From positions 6,594,791-6,658,790 of the forward strand of contig NC_023753.2 in the NCBI RefSeq assembly GCF_000499845.2: 64,000 bases of DNA, in the 5' to 3' direction. This DNA comes from Phaseolus vulgaris. Lineage: Eukaryota > Streptophyta > Magnoliopsida > Fabales > Fabaceae. Shown here in pieces: positions 23,351 to 33,945 of the stretch. Numbering within the stretch: position 1 is the stretch's first letter; every line of letters begins with the position of its first letter. Under the pieces are notes generated by a model. That model worked only from the letters and a program-made list of their open reading frames with translations, was not told the origin of the DNA and searched no databases. The position numbers and the translations under genes are program-made.

Positions 23351-24920
23351 CTTCATTGTGCGGCTCCTCCAACATCAGGGGATGATATCAATGGGCAGAC
23401 AGAGGATTGTGAGCTACTGGTAGTGGGCGGCAAACTTCCTCGGGTGGTGGCACTTGGAAAAGTCTATAAAAACGCCACCGCCATACATAACGTTCCTCTC
23501 TCCCCTGATGTGGCGAAGGTAACAGTTGAAAAAGTACGATTTCCTGATGCTCGTGTTCCACTACCTTCAGATGAGGTAACCACTGTGGCCAATGCATTTC
23601 AGACATTCGTTGCCTGGCCCAAAGAGCTCATTCGATCTATGCCCGAACCTCATGTAATAATTTCGTTTCATTATATTATTTTTTATTTATATTTATATAT
23701 TACATATAATTTAATACAAATGTTGTTTATCTTGTAGAAACCTTTTCAGCCACCAAGTCCGAAAAAGAAGCGTGAGGTTCCAGTTGACGATCCTATGGCT
23801 TCCCTACGTCTCATTGCTAGTCAGATTGGCAATGATCCTTTTCCAGTTCCGTGGGATAATACATTTTTTCAAATAAACACTGAACTGCCACTGATGATTT
23901 ACAACACAGATTTATCAGAATTTATATCTGGGAAACAGGAGCTCAATATAAGTATAATTCAATTTTTTATCATGTAAGTATCTTTACCTATTATTCAATT
24001 TACTTTATGTTAAATTATTATTGATTATGCTTTAACTAAAAACTTGTAGGTTTTTGCATAGAGTCTGTATCACTGAGGGGAAGGAAAATATGTATGGATT
24101 CTTAGATCCTGCATATACTAATCCCGTTGGACCAAACTCAACTGAGACTCAAGCATACATCACTAACATCCTGGAAAAAGAGGAAAAACAAATTTATTTA
24201 TGCCCTTATATTAATGAGTAAGTTTAATTATATGTCATCAATTATTATTATTTCATGTTTTAAATATTTACTAACTCTTTTCATTGATCATATAGGCATC
24301 ATTGGCAGTTACTTGTCTTATCAATGGTTGATAAGACTACTGTGTGGTTCTGTTCCCTACACAAGAAGATGCCCACAAAATTTAAGGATATCATTGATAC
24401 GTAAGTATAGTATAAACTTAACTTTGTATGTTACTAATTAACCATCTACTAACGAGGTTTTTTGTATTAACCAGTTCATGGCGTGGATATAACATCCTAA
24501 AAGGTCGATCCAGTTCAAATAATTTGAACTACATAAGAGTAAAGGTTTGTAATTTTTTTCTTTCTCTATTATCATTGTTTATCAGTATACTAACATATTA
24601 CTTTTTATTGAATTATAGTGTAATAAACAACCAGGAAGCTATGAGTGTGGCTATTACATTATGCAATGGATGATTACCATTATAAGACTAGGTGTTAAAA
24701 CTGGTTGGAAAAAGGTACTATATATGTTAAATCATTTTTATAATTCTTAAACATATATATATCTAAAAACTAATTTATGTCAACTTTGCAATGCAGTTAT
24801 TCACAGAAGAAACACCAATGAAGAAACACCAATGAATGAGGAAGGCATTTCATATATTAGAGATTCTTGGTCCACATATTTCATTAATTTTTATAACTCT
24901 AGCATAGGTAAACAATAGTG
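23351..24920 (+). pseudogene. DUF8039/Ulp1-like cysteine protease gene of the inner CACTA, late frameshift
   Basis: Exons 23351-23653, 23738-23973, 24050-24217, 24296-24400, 24475-24544, 24619-24714 and 24797-onward keep phase (0, 2, 2, 2, 0, 0). The first holds a DUF8039-like segment (PDARVPLPSDEVTTVANAFQ), the second a basic nuclear-signal-like PKKKREV. The later ones hold a C48/Ulp1-like fold with HHWQLLVL (candidate catalytic His) and KQPGSYECGYYIMQWM (Gln and catalytic Cys). The usual Asp position reads WFCSL. Such genes recur in plant CACTA and Mutator elements; SUMO cleavage activity is not established. A 14-bp tandem duplication (24806-24819, 24820-24833) shifts the last exon into a TGA at 24833-24835. 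Past the duplication, the original frame continues EEGISYIRDSWSTYFINFY to a stop near 24918. The true start exon upstream of 23351 is not identified. Confidence 0.8.
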
Positions 24921-25081
24921 GTTTTATTATATGTAATTTGATCACTTGTAAATGTACATTTTGATGATTTCAATTGATTACTATATTTCTGTATTTGTCT
25001 GGCTGGGTTTGATCATTATGCAGGTTATTAAAATATATGGTTTCTGCACAAAACAAAGTGAACTTTAAAAAAAAAACACTA

Positions 25082-25355
25082 TTTACAAATGCGGTCATTT
25101 ACCAAGACCGCATTTGTAAATAGTGATTTATGAATGCGGTTTTTACCAAGACCGCATTCATAAATCCTAAACCTCAAACCCACTCCCTCATTCAGAATAA
25201 TATACAAATGCGGTTATTTTAGGTAACCGCATTTGTAAATGTGATTTATGAATGCGGTCCTATGACCGCATTTGTAAATGCCAGATTTACGAATGCGTGC
25301 TGATCAAATGCGGTTCTATGACCGCATTTGTAAATTTAAAATAGCCGCATTTGTT
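25082..25355. repeat. Right subterminal repeats of the inner CACTA element
   Basis: About ten copies of ACAAATGCGGTC or its complement, mostly arranged as facing pairs (for example TTTACAAATGCGGTCATTT ... GACCGCATTTGTAAAT). Variants ATGAATGCGG occur. They mirror the left array. Confidence 0.9.
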
Positions 25356-25666
25356 TTACATATCTGCACTAGTGTGGCAAGTATTCTAAACTTTCTTTCT
25401 TGCTTAAATTGTACCACATCAAATGTCTATGTAGAATGACTGACAAGGCAATGTCAATGATATTGGAGTTGTTAGCAGATGCCTTTGATTATGCTAAAAT
25501 TCACTCCACAAATCATGTGAACTTCATATTCACTCCACAAATCATGTCCAATTTCATATTCACTCCACAAATTTCAAATAATAATGAAAATTTTCATTTT
25601 TATTAAATAATAATAAGAAGAATATTGAATATGAATTTTCTCATAAACCTTATATAAACCTTATAT

Positions 25667-26075
25667 TTTACGGAGGTTTTGAAACCTATGGTATTTTACG
25701 GAGGTTTTGAAACCCATGGTATTTTACGGAGGTTCTAAAACCTGTGGTATTTTACGGATGTTTTGAAACCTGTGGTATTTTACGGAGGTTTTGAAACCCA
25801 TGGTATTTTACGGAGGTTTTAAAACCTGTGGTATTTTACGGAGGTTTTGAAACATGTGGTATTTTACGGAGGTTTTGAAACCCGTGGTATTTTACGGAGG
25901 TTTTGAAACCCATGGTATTTTATGGAGGTTCTTAAACTCATGGTATTTAACAAGAGTTTTGAAAGGCTTTTCCTGAGGTTTAAAAAAACCCTGGGGAACA
26001 CATTCCCCAGAGATGGTTTAGCGGGGGAAACTACAACCTTGGGTAAATGACTTAATGGAGGTTTTAACCCTAGAT
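25667..26075. repeat. Right subterminal repeats of the outer CACTA element
   Basis: About ten head-to-tail units of roughly 28 bp, GGTATTTTACGGAGGTTTTGAAACC, then decayed copies to about 26075. The core ACGGAGGTTTT is the same as in the left array at 19333-19690 although the unit length differs. Confidence 0.92.
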
Positions 26076-26300
26076 AATGTAAAAATAAACCCTCGTTAAA
26101 ACCATTTTTTCTTGTAGTGTACAATATAATATTTATGTGTATTTTGTTTCACATGCAAAAAGAATTTGTTTGTATGTGTGAAGAAATAGGTGGAATATAA
26201 GAATTTCAATAGTTATATCTCCTATTTTCAAGTTTTTACACTTTAACTAATTTCAGTGTTCTTATGTTTTAAAAATATTTTTATATGAAAATTATCTTTT

Positions 26301-26408
26301 TAGGAACATAAAATGAAAATCTAAATTGTTATATTTTTATAACTAGATTTTAAGGAACATAAAATGAAAATCTAAATTGTTATATTTTTTATAACCAGAT
26401 TTTAAGTG
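26301..26408. repeat. Two-copy tandem duplication of about 53 bp
   Basis: TTAGGAACATAAAATGAAAATCTAAATTGTTATATTTTTATAACTAGATT-type sequence occurs twice back to back, nearly identical, which implies a recent local duplication. No coding content. Confidence 0.85.
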
Positions 26409-26475
26409 TAACTTATTTATTATAGACGTTCCTTTTCATAATTATGTCTCTCAAAAAAAATAGTTGTAATTCAAT

Positions 26476-26835
26476 CACTAAAAAAATCATTAAATAGAAA
26501 TTAATTTTAGAGACAAAAAATAATTAGTTGTTATATTTAGAGATCATTTTATATATTAACAAAATATTATTATTTTCTAAATTAGTTTTTAATATTGATA
26601 AATAGTTTTTAAATTAGTATCTAAGTAGCTATCAAGGTTTTAACTACCAATTAGTTAGTTTCTAAATTTGGTAGCAAAAACTTGGTAGCTAATTAGATAC
26701 CAATTTAGAAACTATTTATCAATAATAGAAACTAATATTTTTTAGTCTCTAAAATGGTCTCTAATTTAGTCACTATAACAACTAGTTACTTTTTATCTCT
26801 AAAATTGGTTTATATTTAATGATTTTCTTATAGTG
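26476..26835. mobile_element. CACTA-type foldback MITE, copy 2
   Basis: CACTAAAAAAATCATTAAAT at the left and GATTTTCTTATAGTG at the right, with exact duplication AAT (26473-26475, 26836-26838). The centre carries TAGTTTTTAAATTAGTATC and its complement GATACCAATTTAGAAACTA. Confidence 0.92.
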
Positions 26836-27654
26836 AATTATTAAGAGTCCAAAAAATTAAAAAAATAAAAGACAATTCTTGTAGTGAATTATTAAAGAAG
26901 CTTCTTTTATAACTATATTGAATTATATACTCATTTTATGTGAATTAATGACAAAAATAATATATATATATTATATTTTGCATTCACCATTAATTAAAAC
27001 AAGATATAAATAAAATAAACAAATGAAAACATGTATTTTGAAAACAATTTATTAAAAATACTTTAAATACAGAATTCATGCATACCCTGTGTAATTATAA
27101 AAACTCCTACTTAAAACCTTTACATTTTTACTGGTAATCATTTTTGACCATTAAATTATTTATTAATGATAATTATGATTAATAGGTAGTTTGTCCATTG
27201 TTGAGAAAGTTTTCAGTTCTCCATCTTAGACATTCCCCATGTCAAAGGCAATACTTTTGGAGTCTGGTGATCAATCTTGACCATGGAATTATTAAAATAA
27301 AATATCTATGATTAATGGGTAACTTGCATATTCCCTTTCTCAAAAGCAAGACTCACCAATACTTTGGAGAATGCCATCTCTCAATGCATTCAAGTTTGTC
27401 AGTCACATTTTCAAAAGTATGGAGTCTTTCTTGAAAGGTTTGGAATAAATCAAATAAGGAACGTTATTATTGACTCCAAAGAATCATGTATCAGAGACAA
27501 ATTGAAAGAAGTTAAGAATGAGATAGTAGGAGAAGATGAACAAACTGAAAAAGAAAAGAAGAAATAGAGAATGGATTACAATTACTAAGATTAATTCTAC
27601 GATTAGATAATAAAATTGGCACAAAAGTGGTAGTGATGAGGTATTTTTACACAG
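26836..27654. other. Intergenic sequence, no supported gene
   Basis: AT-rich. A 67-codon frame at 27364-27567 (lysine/glutamate-rich tail) has no recognisable domain and no splice context, and I do not call it a gene. Near 27180-27360 two similar phrases, GATTAATAGGTAGTTTGTCCATT and GATTAATGGGTAACTTGCATATT, suggest an old duplication. Confidence 0.4.
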
Positions 27655-27659
27655 GATAT

Positions 27660-27878
27660 ATTACTATTTATGGTATGCATAAGCTGAAAGAAGAAAAAGA
27701 TGAACGGTACGAAAGAAAAGGCATATAAATTTCTTATTATATGAAAGTTTTATTTTAAGTACATGAAAGAAAAGCAAAAAAAGAGGGTTTAAAAAGAAAC
27801 CCATAACAGGAAACAGAAAAAGGCTCAACAAAAAGGCTTGCGTTCCAAAGCAACACATGGAAGAAAAAGGTGTCAACA
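27660..27878 (-). repeat. 3' LTR of the split copia element
   Basis: Ends in CAACA at 27878 (TGTTG on the minus strand) next to a polypurine tract. Aligns with 36720-36949 in the same orientation. The outer limit is uncertain because similarity fades before 27655. Confidence 0.7.
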
Positions 27879-28184
27879 CATTCCCTCAAGTTGGAATGCG
27901 GATATTTAATTTGAAGGCAATTGCTCCCTGCACCCGATCAATTGTGACTGACACCCGACACACTTTTAAAAATCCTAAAATGCCCTTGTCTTCTTCATTT
28001 ATGAAAACATTGAATGGTGAGGAAGAGGAAGTTCATGAATGTGTGAAGCTTTGCTTTGAGCTGCAAAAGAGAAGGTTGTGCTTCGTTCATTGTTGCTAAG
28101 TTGAGTGTAAGCTTCGTTTGCCAAGTTAATGAGGTAAGTAATCCATTTTCGTTCGTTTTTGGTTTTTTTCTCGAGCTCAGCTGG

Positions 28185-28445
28185 TCCCGAATATCGGAAT
28201 CCAGAATTCTTTTTTTTTTTTGCCTACGGATATTAATATCCGGAAGTCAAATTTTTCAATACGGATATTAATATCTGGAACTGCTCGTTGCTTCCGGACG
28301 CTGATATCCGTAGTTCATAATTGCCTTACGAATGAAAATATCCAGAACTAGTATTTGCAATCCAGATATATATATCCAGAAGTTAACTGTTGATATTTTT
28401 TTGGTTATGAATTAATTTATCCGGAAGTGAAGTGTTCATTTTTTT
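28185..28445. repeat. GGATATTAATATCC palindrome array A
   Basis: About seven variants, including ACGGATATTAATATCCGGAAG, ACGGATATTAATATCTGGAAC, CCAGATATATATATCCAGAAG and CCGGACGCTGATATCCG. They lie in the leader between the left terminus and the transposase start codon. Confidence 0.85.
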
Positions 28446-28455
28446 CAACAGCCGA

Positions 28456-31284
28456 ATGGATACAACAGAGTCATACATGGGAGTTTTCGGGGAGATTGAT
28501 GTGTGGGATGGATTAGATGATGTTGATATGGAGCAGTCAACAAGTTATAACGCATTAGATAATGAACACAGGGCACATGAATGTAGTGAGGCATTTTCTA
28601 CAAATGAGGTATGGTCAATGTTGGGTTGTGAATGTTTTTTTTATGAATTATTTTTAAATTTGACATATGTTATTGTAGGTATTTCGTGATCGAGATGAGC
28701 TGTTAGAATGGGCGAGAAGTGTTGGCTATAGTTATGGGGTTTGTCATTGTTATATTAAGGTTAGATACATGGACGGGCCAACGAGGAAGGATGACCTATG
28801 TATTGTTAGGTTGTGAGAGAGGAGGTAAATACAGACGGTATAAAAAAGAAGTAGATGTTAGTCGAACTGGAAGTAGGAAATGTGAGTGTCCTTTCAGATT
28901 GCGAGGCAAACCAGTCAAAGGTGGTCAAGGGTGGATGGTTGAATTAATTTGTGGTTCTCACAATCATGACTTGGCAGAGACAATGGTGGGTCATCCGTAT
29001 GCTGGAAGGTTAAGTATAGAGGAAAATGTTATGGTTGAGGATATGAGTAAAACTGCGGTGAAGCCAAGAAATATTTTACTAACCATGAAAGAGAGAAATG
29101 AAAAGAATGTGATAATGATTAAGCAGGTTTATAATGCAATCACTGTTCACTGAAGATCACAACGAGGTCACAGAACAGAAATGCAGCAACTGATGTTGTT
29201 ACTGGAACGAGACACGTATTTGCATTGGTGTAGGTGTGATGAGGTCTCGAATATTGTGCAAGATATATTTTGGACACACCCAGATTCAGTAAAATTGGTG
29301 AACTCATTTAATATTGTCATATTAATGGATAGTACGTACAAGACGAACAAGTATAGGATGCCGTTACTTGAGGTTGTTGGGATTACGTCTACAGATTTGA
29401 CTTTCTTCGTTGCATTTTGTTTACTAGCAGCAGAAAAGGAAAATAATTTTTTTGGGCCCTTGACAGACCTAAAGGGTTGTTTTTGAGAGTTGATTCATGC
29501 CCTAGGGTGGTGGTATGTGATAGAGATGTTGCCTTAATGAATGCAATTAGAATGGTGTTTCCTGAATCTTATAATTTGCTCTGTCGGTTCCACATTGATA
29601 AAAATGTGAGAGCAAAATGTAAAATGTTGGTGCATCCAAGAGAGGCATGGGATCAAGTAATGGAAGTGTGGGGATCTGTTGTGGATTGTGATATTGTTGA
29701 GGCCTTTGAAGATCGTGTCAATGCTCTTCGAGTTGTCTGTTCTCCATGGCCTATATTTGTTGATTATGTGATGGATACATGGTTACGTCCACATAAAGAA
29801 AAATTTGTCAAGGCATGGATAGATAAGGTGATGCACTTAGGAAACACAACAAGTAACAGAGTTGAGGCGGCACACTGGAGCCTAAAGAGAGTTCTTCAGA
29901 ATTCGATGGGGGATTTATGTTTCTGCTGGGATTCTATCAATAAGATGATTATTTTACAACATAATGCAATCAAAGCTTCATTCCAAAATAGTTTGCATGT
30001 GGTTGGACATCGGTTTAAGGTTACAGCTTACAAAAAATTGTTAGGTTTTGTGTCTAAATATGCTTTGAACTTTATTTCGGAAGAGCTTGATAAGGTTAAA
30101 TCAGTGGGGTTTGATAAAAGTAGGTGTGGATGTAGTCTTACATGTACTCATGGTCTTCCTTGTGCGTGTCAATTGGCTTCATTTGGTGTTGGTAGCATAC
30201 CACTTAAATCAGTACATGTGATGTGGACTCGTTTAAGCTTTGAAGACATTGCAACTGAACAATCTTCATATGAGTTGTCAATTGATAAAGAGTTTGAGGT
30301 CATCGCGAAGCGGTTTAAAGAGTTGGATGTTGCAGGTAAGGTTAACATCAAAAGTAAATTGCAGGATATTGCCTTTCTAGAGAAGACATCTATTTACGCA
30401 CCAGATCATAAGGTAAAAACAAAAGGTGCTGTAAAGATGTCTCGTCTTACCAAATTCATGAGATCAACTAAGCAAATCCCTTCTTATTTTGAACATGTGG
30501 ATTTCTTACACTCACAACATGATAGTTGTGCGAGCAAAAAATCTAATGAAGAAAGCTTACCAGAAATTGTACCAGCAAAATGTATTCCTTTCCTTGATCA
30601 GTTCCCTGTAGGGTATCATCCATATATTGTTGATGTTGTTGATGTTAAGGCTGATGGCCATTGTGGCTACCGTGCTGTTGCTGCCCAATTGGGAATGGGA
30701 GAGGAGTCATGGGTTGTTGTTCGAATGAACTTGTTAAAAGAACTAAGTGAATGGAGACAAGAATATGTTCAACTCTTTGGTGGTGATGATAGATATGAAT
30801 ACTTGAAGAAGTCACTTCTAGTGGAACACATGTCTATGGTACCAACCACTAACACCATTTCATTTTTACATTGCATTTCTTTATTTAACTTTGTTTCTCA
30901 ATTGTACTTGCAGGCATGAACAGATAAGTGGATGACAATTCCATACATGGGATATGTTATTGCAAATCGGTATAATGTCATTCTTGTTTATTTGTCCATG
31001 TTACAATCATTGAGTATTTTTCCTTTAAGAACCCAAGCACCAAGTAACTTCCGTCAACACCGAATCATTGCAATTGGACATGTCCACGGAAATCATTTTG
31101 TGCAGGTATAAACTAAACCAATCAAGATTGATGTGGTAAATCAAGATTTGTGTACCTTATATTTATTACCTTTATAGGTCAAACTCAAAGATGGTTGTCC
31201 AATTCCACCTACGGATATATTGTGGGCATCACATCGTTATCCGATAGCCCAAACTTGGTCAACATACTACACTAGCCGGATATA
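28456..31284 (+). pseudogene. MURA transposase fused to an OTU cysteine-protease domain, four lesions
   Basis: Exons 28456-28608, 28679-30838, 30914-31105 and 31178-31284, all in phase 0. Order: acidic N-terminus; a FAR1/MuDR-type DNA-binding region with CECPFRLRG; the MULE DDE core with D in MDSTYKTN (about 29328), D in CDRDVALMNAI (about 29517) and E in NRVEAAHWSLK (about 29862); a SWIM zinc finger CGCSLTCTHGLPCACQLA; and a C-terminal OTU domain. The OTU domain has catalytic D and C in KADGHCGYRAVAAQL (Cys at 30662-30664) and His in GHVHGNHFVQV. Lesions are an extra G in the run at 28736-28739, TGA at 29151-29153 (VYNAITVH, stop, RSQRGHRTEMQQL), a one-base loss near 29475, and TGA at 30917-30919 at the start of the third exon. 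DDE transposases of this type cut DNA in the nucleus; the OTU part would be a deubiquitinase-like hydrolase, role unproven. Confidence 0.9.
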
Positions 31285-31414
31285 AGTTTATACCCAACTA
31301 ATGTCCATTAGACGATATTTGTAATTATAACATTTGTAATAGCATAATTTAGATTTATGGATGTTTAGTACATTTGCAGTTGTCCTACACACAATGTTGA
31401 ATTCAAGGAAGTTT

Positions 31415-31645
31415 GTGAATACGGATAAAAATATCCAGAACTGCTCGTTGCTTACGGATAAAAATATCCAGAAGCCACAGTTGTGCCTACGGATAAAAAT
31501 ATCCGGAAGCCACAGTTATGCCTACGGATAAAAATATCCAGAAGCCACATTTGTGCCTATGGATAAAAATATTCGGAACCCACATTTTTGCATACGGATA
31601 AAAAAATCCGGAAGTGTGTAAATTGTCTACGGATAAAAATATGCG
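31415..31645. repeat. GGATAAAAATATCC palindrome array B
   Basis: Seven units at a period of about 36 bp, for example TACGGATAAAAATATCCAG followed by AAGCCACAGTTGTGCC. The array occupies the gap between the convergent 3' ends of the transposase-OTU and PMD genes. Confidence 0.9.
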
Positions 31646-31775
31646 TAAGCCAGTGATTTGTGTACTAAAATAGAAGTAACGTGAAGCAAGTACCGATAAG
31701 GATCATATTGAAACATAAAGATAAGGTTCAGATACATTGTCATGGATAAAAATATTACATAAAAAGAAATCCTAA

Positions 31776-33549
31776 TCAATCATTCCTACGTGCATGTCTC
31801 CTGACATAAACAACTCTTTCATCAGTCGCTCCTCGTGCTAACATAATGGCTGCTTGTATGCCTTCCCAAACAGGGTTGCCCTCCACGACATCGTCATGAT
31901 CGAGTAATGGCTGCAATGTCTCTGTAATTCTACGACAAATACCCTACAAGCATGAATGACATACTATTAGTAAAAAATAATACAAATTAATACGTTAACA
32001 AGGTTAGAAAGCATACCAGAGCAAGATGTGACTCCTCAGGATGACTTGGCACTGCTTCGTGATCACGTGCATATGAGGGTATCGGTACAGAACAGTCATC
32101 CTCATCCGTATTAATCACATATAGATGTGATACAGCCCTAAACCAAGCCATGTACTCTTGAATGCAAGCGTCAGGATGAGGTGCTATGGCATAGTCATTT
32201 ATGACATAATCATTGAAATGTAACCATCGACGGTCAATTTCATTTGTATCTGGATGACCATGTCCAAGTACAGATGGGTTGCGAGGGATGATCTGTGTAT
32301 AGCCATACTGACGCAAAACACGTTCTGGCATGTGCAACTGTGTCCAATTTCCAAGCCTCAAATAACCACAGAATAAGGAAATCCACTCGAATGGACGTTC
32401 TTCCCTATGCTCGTTGTATGGACAAAACCGAATGGAAGCTGGTGTCAATGTATCCAACTGTGATTGAACAACAATTGAAGTACCTTTTCCAGCATCATAC
32501 AACCTACACCGAGGTTGGTCTTCAGAATACAATGCTTGCATACGTCTCATCCCTATAGACGGGAAGTGCTCATAAATCCACCCCTGCAGCAATGTCGCAT
32601 AACCAGCTAGTTGCTTGGTGTTTGCATAACTACAATCTCCTAGCTGCTCATACATGTGAGTTAGGGCAGCTGCTGCCCAAGAATATCCCCCGGTAAGCCT
32701 CAAATCAACAAAAAATCCAAGATAAAAGACACTGACTGATGTAGCACTCTTGTCCGCAAAAATAGTGCAACCGAGAAGGTGAAGTAAATATGCTCTGGCA
32801 GCCACAGCCCACTACCTCCTTGAGCATGCGTCTCCATACACATCTCTTAGCCAACTCAAGCGCACATGAGCTCCCTGGCAGTGTCTTGTTTCTTCAGATA
32901 CAAGTGCACGATCAACACGGAGGGATTCTACCAATAAATCATTCGCCGAGTCTGAATCTAAGGTTTCCTGCGTGTAAAATTGTCCGACAATGGGTAAATG
33001 CAACAAATTTGACACATCATCAAGAGTGATGGTCATCTCCCCAACTGGTAAGTGAAAACTGTTTGTCTCTGCATGCCACCTCTCTACAAAAGCACACAAC
33101 AGTCCTCGGTCTAAACTCTCATAACTAGCATGAAGCAAACCACCTAAGCCAGACAATTCTACAACAGCTTGTATGCGTTCATGAGGTTCTCCTAACTTAT
33201 TTATCTTCCTTCCATGTGAAACCACCTTCAACTCACCACGATCCTACAATAATCAACATTTATCATCAATAAATAGATACATACTAAATTCAAAAAATTA
33301 TCTTTTGTTACTTACCAAACCATTCCACAACTGTCTGGCTACATGATGTTCATAATTAACGAGTAAGGACTTATCCAATGGCCCTCCTGGATAGCCTTCA
33401 TCATCCACTTCAACTTCTTCTTGTTCAATATAATCTTCAAACTATTCATTTAGAATTGACGTACTTGGGCCACCCCGTTTTCTTCTCACCGATGCAGTTG
33501 GTCGCACACGGTCCAAATTAGAACTTTCTCCACCTCTAGTCCTCATCAT
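31776..33549 (-). pseudogene. Plant mobile domain (PMD, MAIN-like) protein of the Mutator-like element
   Basis: Minus-strand exons 33549-33316, 33243-32017 and 31943-31776 join in phase 0 to about 542 codons, close to MAIN-like proteins. Exon 1 gives a basic and acidic N-terminus (MMRTRGGESS..., RRKRGGP, IEQEEVEVDDEGYPGG). Exon 2 holds the PMD fold: GLGGLLHASYESLDRGLLCA, FVERWHAETNSFHLPVGEMT, ITLDDVSNLLHLPIVGQ and ARAYLLHLLGCTIFADKSAT. Two in-frame TAG stops interrupt it (33445-33443 region after TSILNE, and 32814-32812 after GDACSRR); both are one C-to-T change from CAG. PMD proteins occur in plant Mutator and Gypsy elements and as host proteins MAIN/MAIL1 needed for genome stability and silencing; a role in transposition is unproven. 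Confidence 0.87.
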
Positions 33550-33644
33550 CTAACATTTAATCCAACATATATAAATATTTATAACACATATAGCATAAAA
33601 GAACATATAAATTAATCCATACAAGCAAAACAACAACACTAATA

Positions 33645-33945
33645 CGGATATTAATATCCACAAGACAACAACAAATTTCGGATAAAAATATCCACAACAC
33701 ATAACCCTATTACGGATAAAAATATCCGCAACCCTAAACTATATTTCGGATAAAAATATCCGTAAGTCAAAACACACTTATGGATAAAAATATCTGGACC
33801 CCAACCTCATTTACAGATAAAAATATCCAAACCCCAACCCCAACCTCCCTTACGGATAAAAATATCCGCAACTCTCAAAAGTCACTTGCGGATAAAAATA
33901 TTCGCAACTCTCACTCACTTACGGATAAAAATATCCAGAACCATG
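33645..33945. repeat. GGATAAAAATATCC palindrome array C
   Basis: About nine units such as TTACGGATAAAAATATCCGC, with variable spacers rich in CAAC or CTCTCA. It lies between the PMD start codon and the right terminus. The open frame seen through it is an artefact of the repeat. Confidence 0.9.

Larger units (their letters stand above)
22877..25374 (+). mobile_element. Inner CACTA element nested in the outer CACTA transposase gene
   Basis: The left end is CACTAGTACAAAAATAAG and the right end, reverse-complemented, is CACTAGTGCAGATATGTAAA. The duplication TGG stands on both sides (22874-22876, 25375-25377). Subterminal repeats built on ACCGCATTTGTAAAT and its complement occur at 22975-23075 and 25082-25355, a motif quite different from that of the host element, so this is a separate family. 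It carries one spliced gene with a Ulp1-like protease domain but no TNP2 transposase, so it is non-autonomous. Total length is 2498 bp. Confidence 0.93.
22410..25500 (+). pseudogene. CACTA transposase (TNP2 type), split by nested CACTA and truncated
   Basis: The frame from 22410 starts MDKSWINMPR, the usual start of the transposase-associated domain of CACTA TNP2 proteins. A CPCPKCNLKKW zinc-type motif lies at about residues 34-44 and FWLLHGE follows. It stays open to the sequence for SLYEGCG at 22876, where the inner CACTA element begins. After that element and its target-site duplication (from 25378) the same frame resumes KYSKLSFLLKLYHIKCLC, the next conserved TNP2 segment, then MSMILELLADAF. 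It ends in a short tandem repeat of TTCACTCCACAAATCATGT (25500-25575). The catalytic part (TNP2, DUF4218) is absent. Without the inner insertion about 190 codons are continuous. Confidence 0.88.
19296..26119 (+). mobile_element. CACTA (En/Spm) transposon with captured gene fragment and nested CACTA
   Basis: The left terminus is CACTACAAGAACC and the right terminus is TTTTTTCTTGTAGTG. The 3-bp duplication TAC is on both sides (19293-19295, 26120-26122). Subterminal repeats built on GGAGGTTTTxxAAACCTC lie inside each end (19333-19690 and 25667-26075), as expected for transposase-binding regions. Contents left to right are a copia gag/pre-integrase scrap (20905-21085), an LHCA1 exon (21970-22072) and the start of a TNP2-type transposase (22410-22876). 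The transposase is interrupted by a second CACTA (22877-25374) and its remaining short piece follows (25378-25500). Most of the transposase is deleted, so this copy cannot move itself. Plant CACTA elements commonly capture host exons; this one would be a Pack-CACTA. Confidence 0.93.

Noticed and set aside
27364..27567. Possible 67-aa protein
   Set aside because: No recognisable domain, no promoter or splice context, and lies in repeat-rich DNA.
32295..33029. Plus-strand ORFs opposite the PMD gene
   Set aside because: Shadows of the minus-strand PMD frame.
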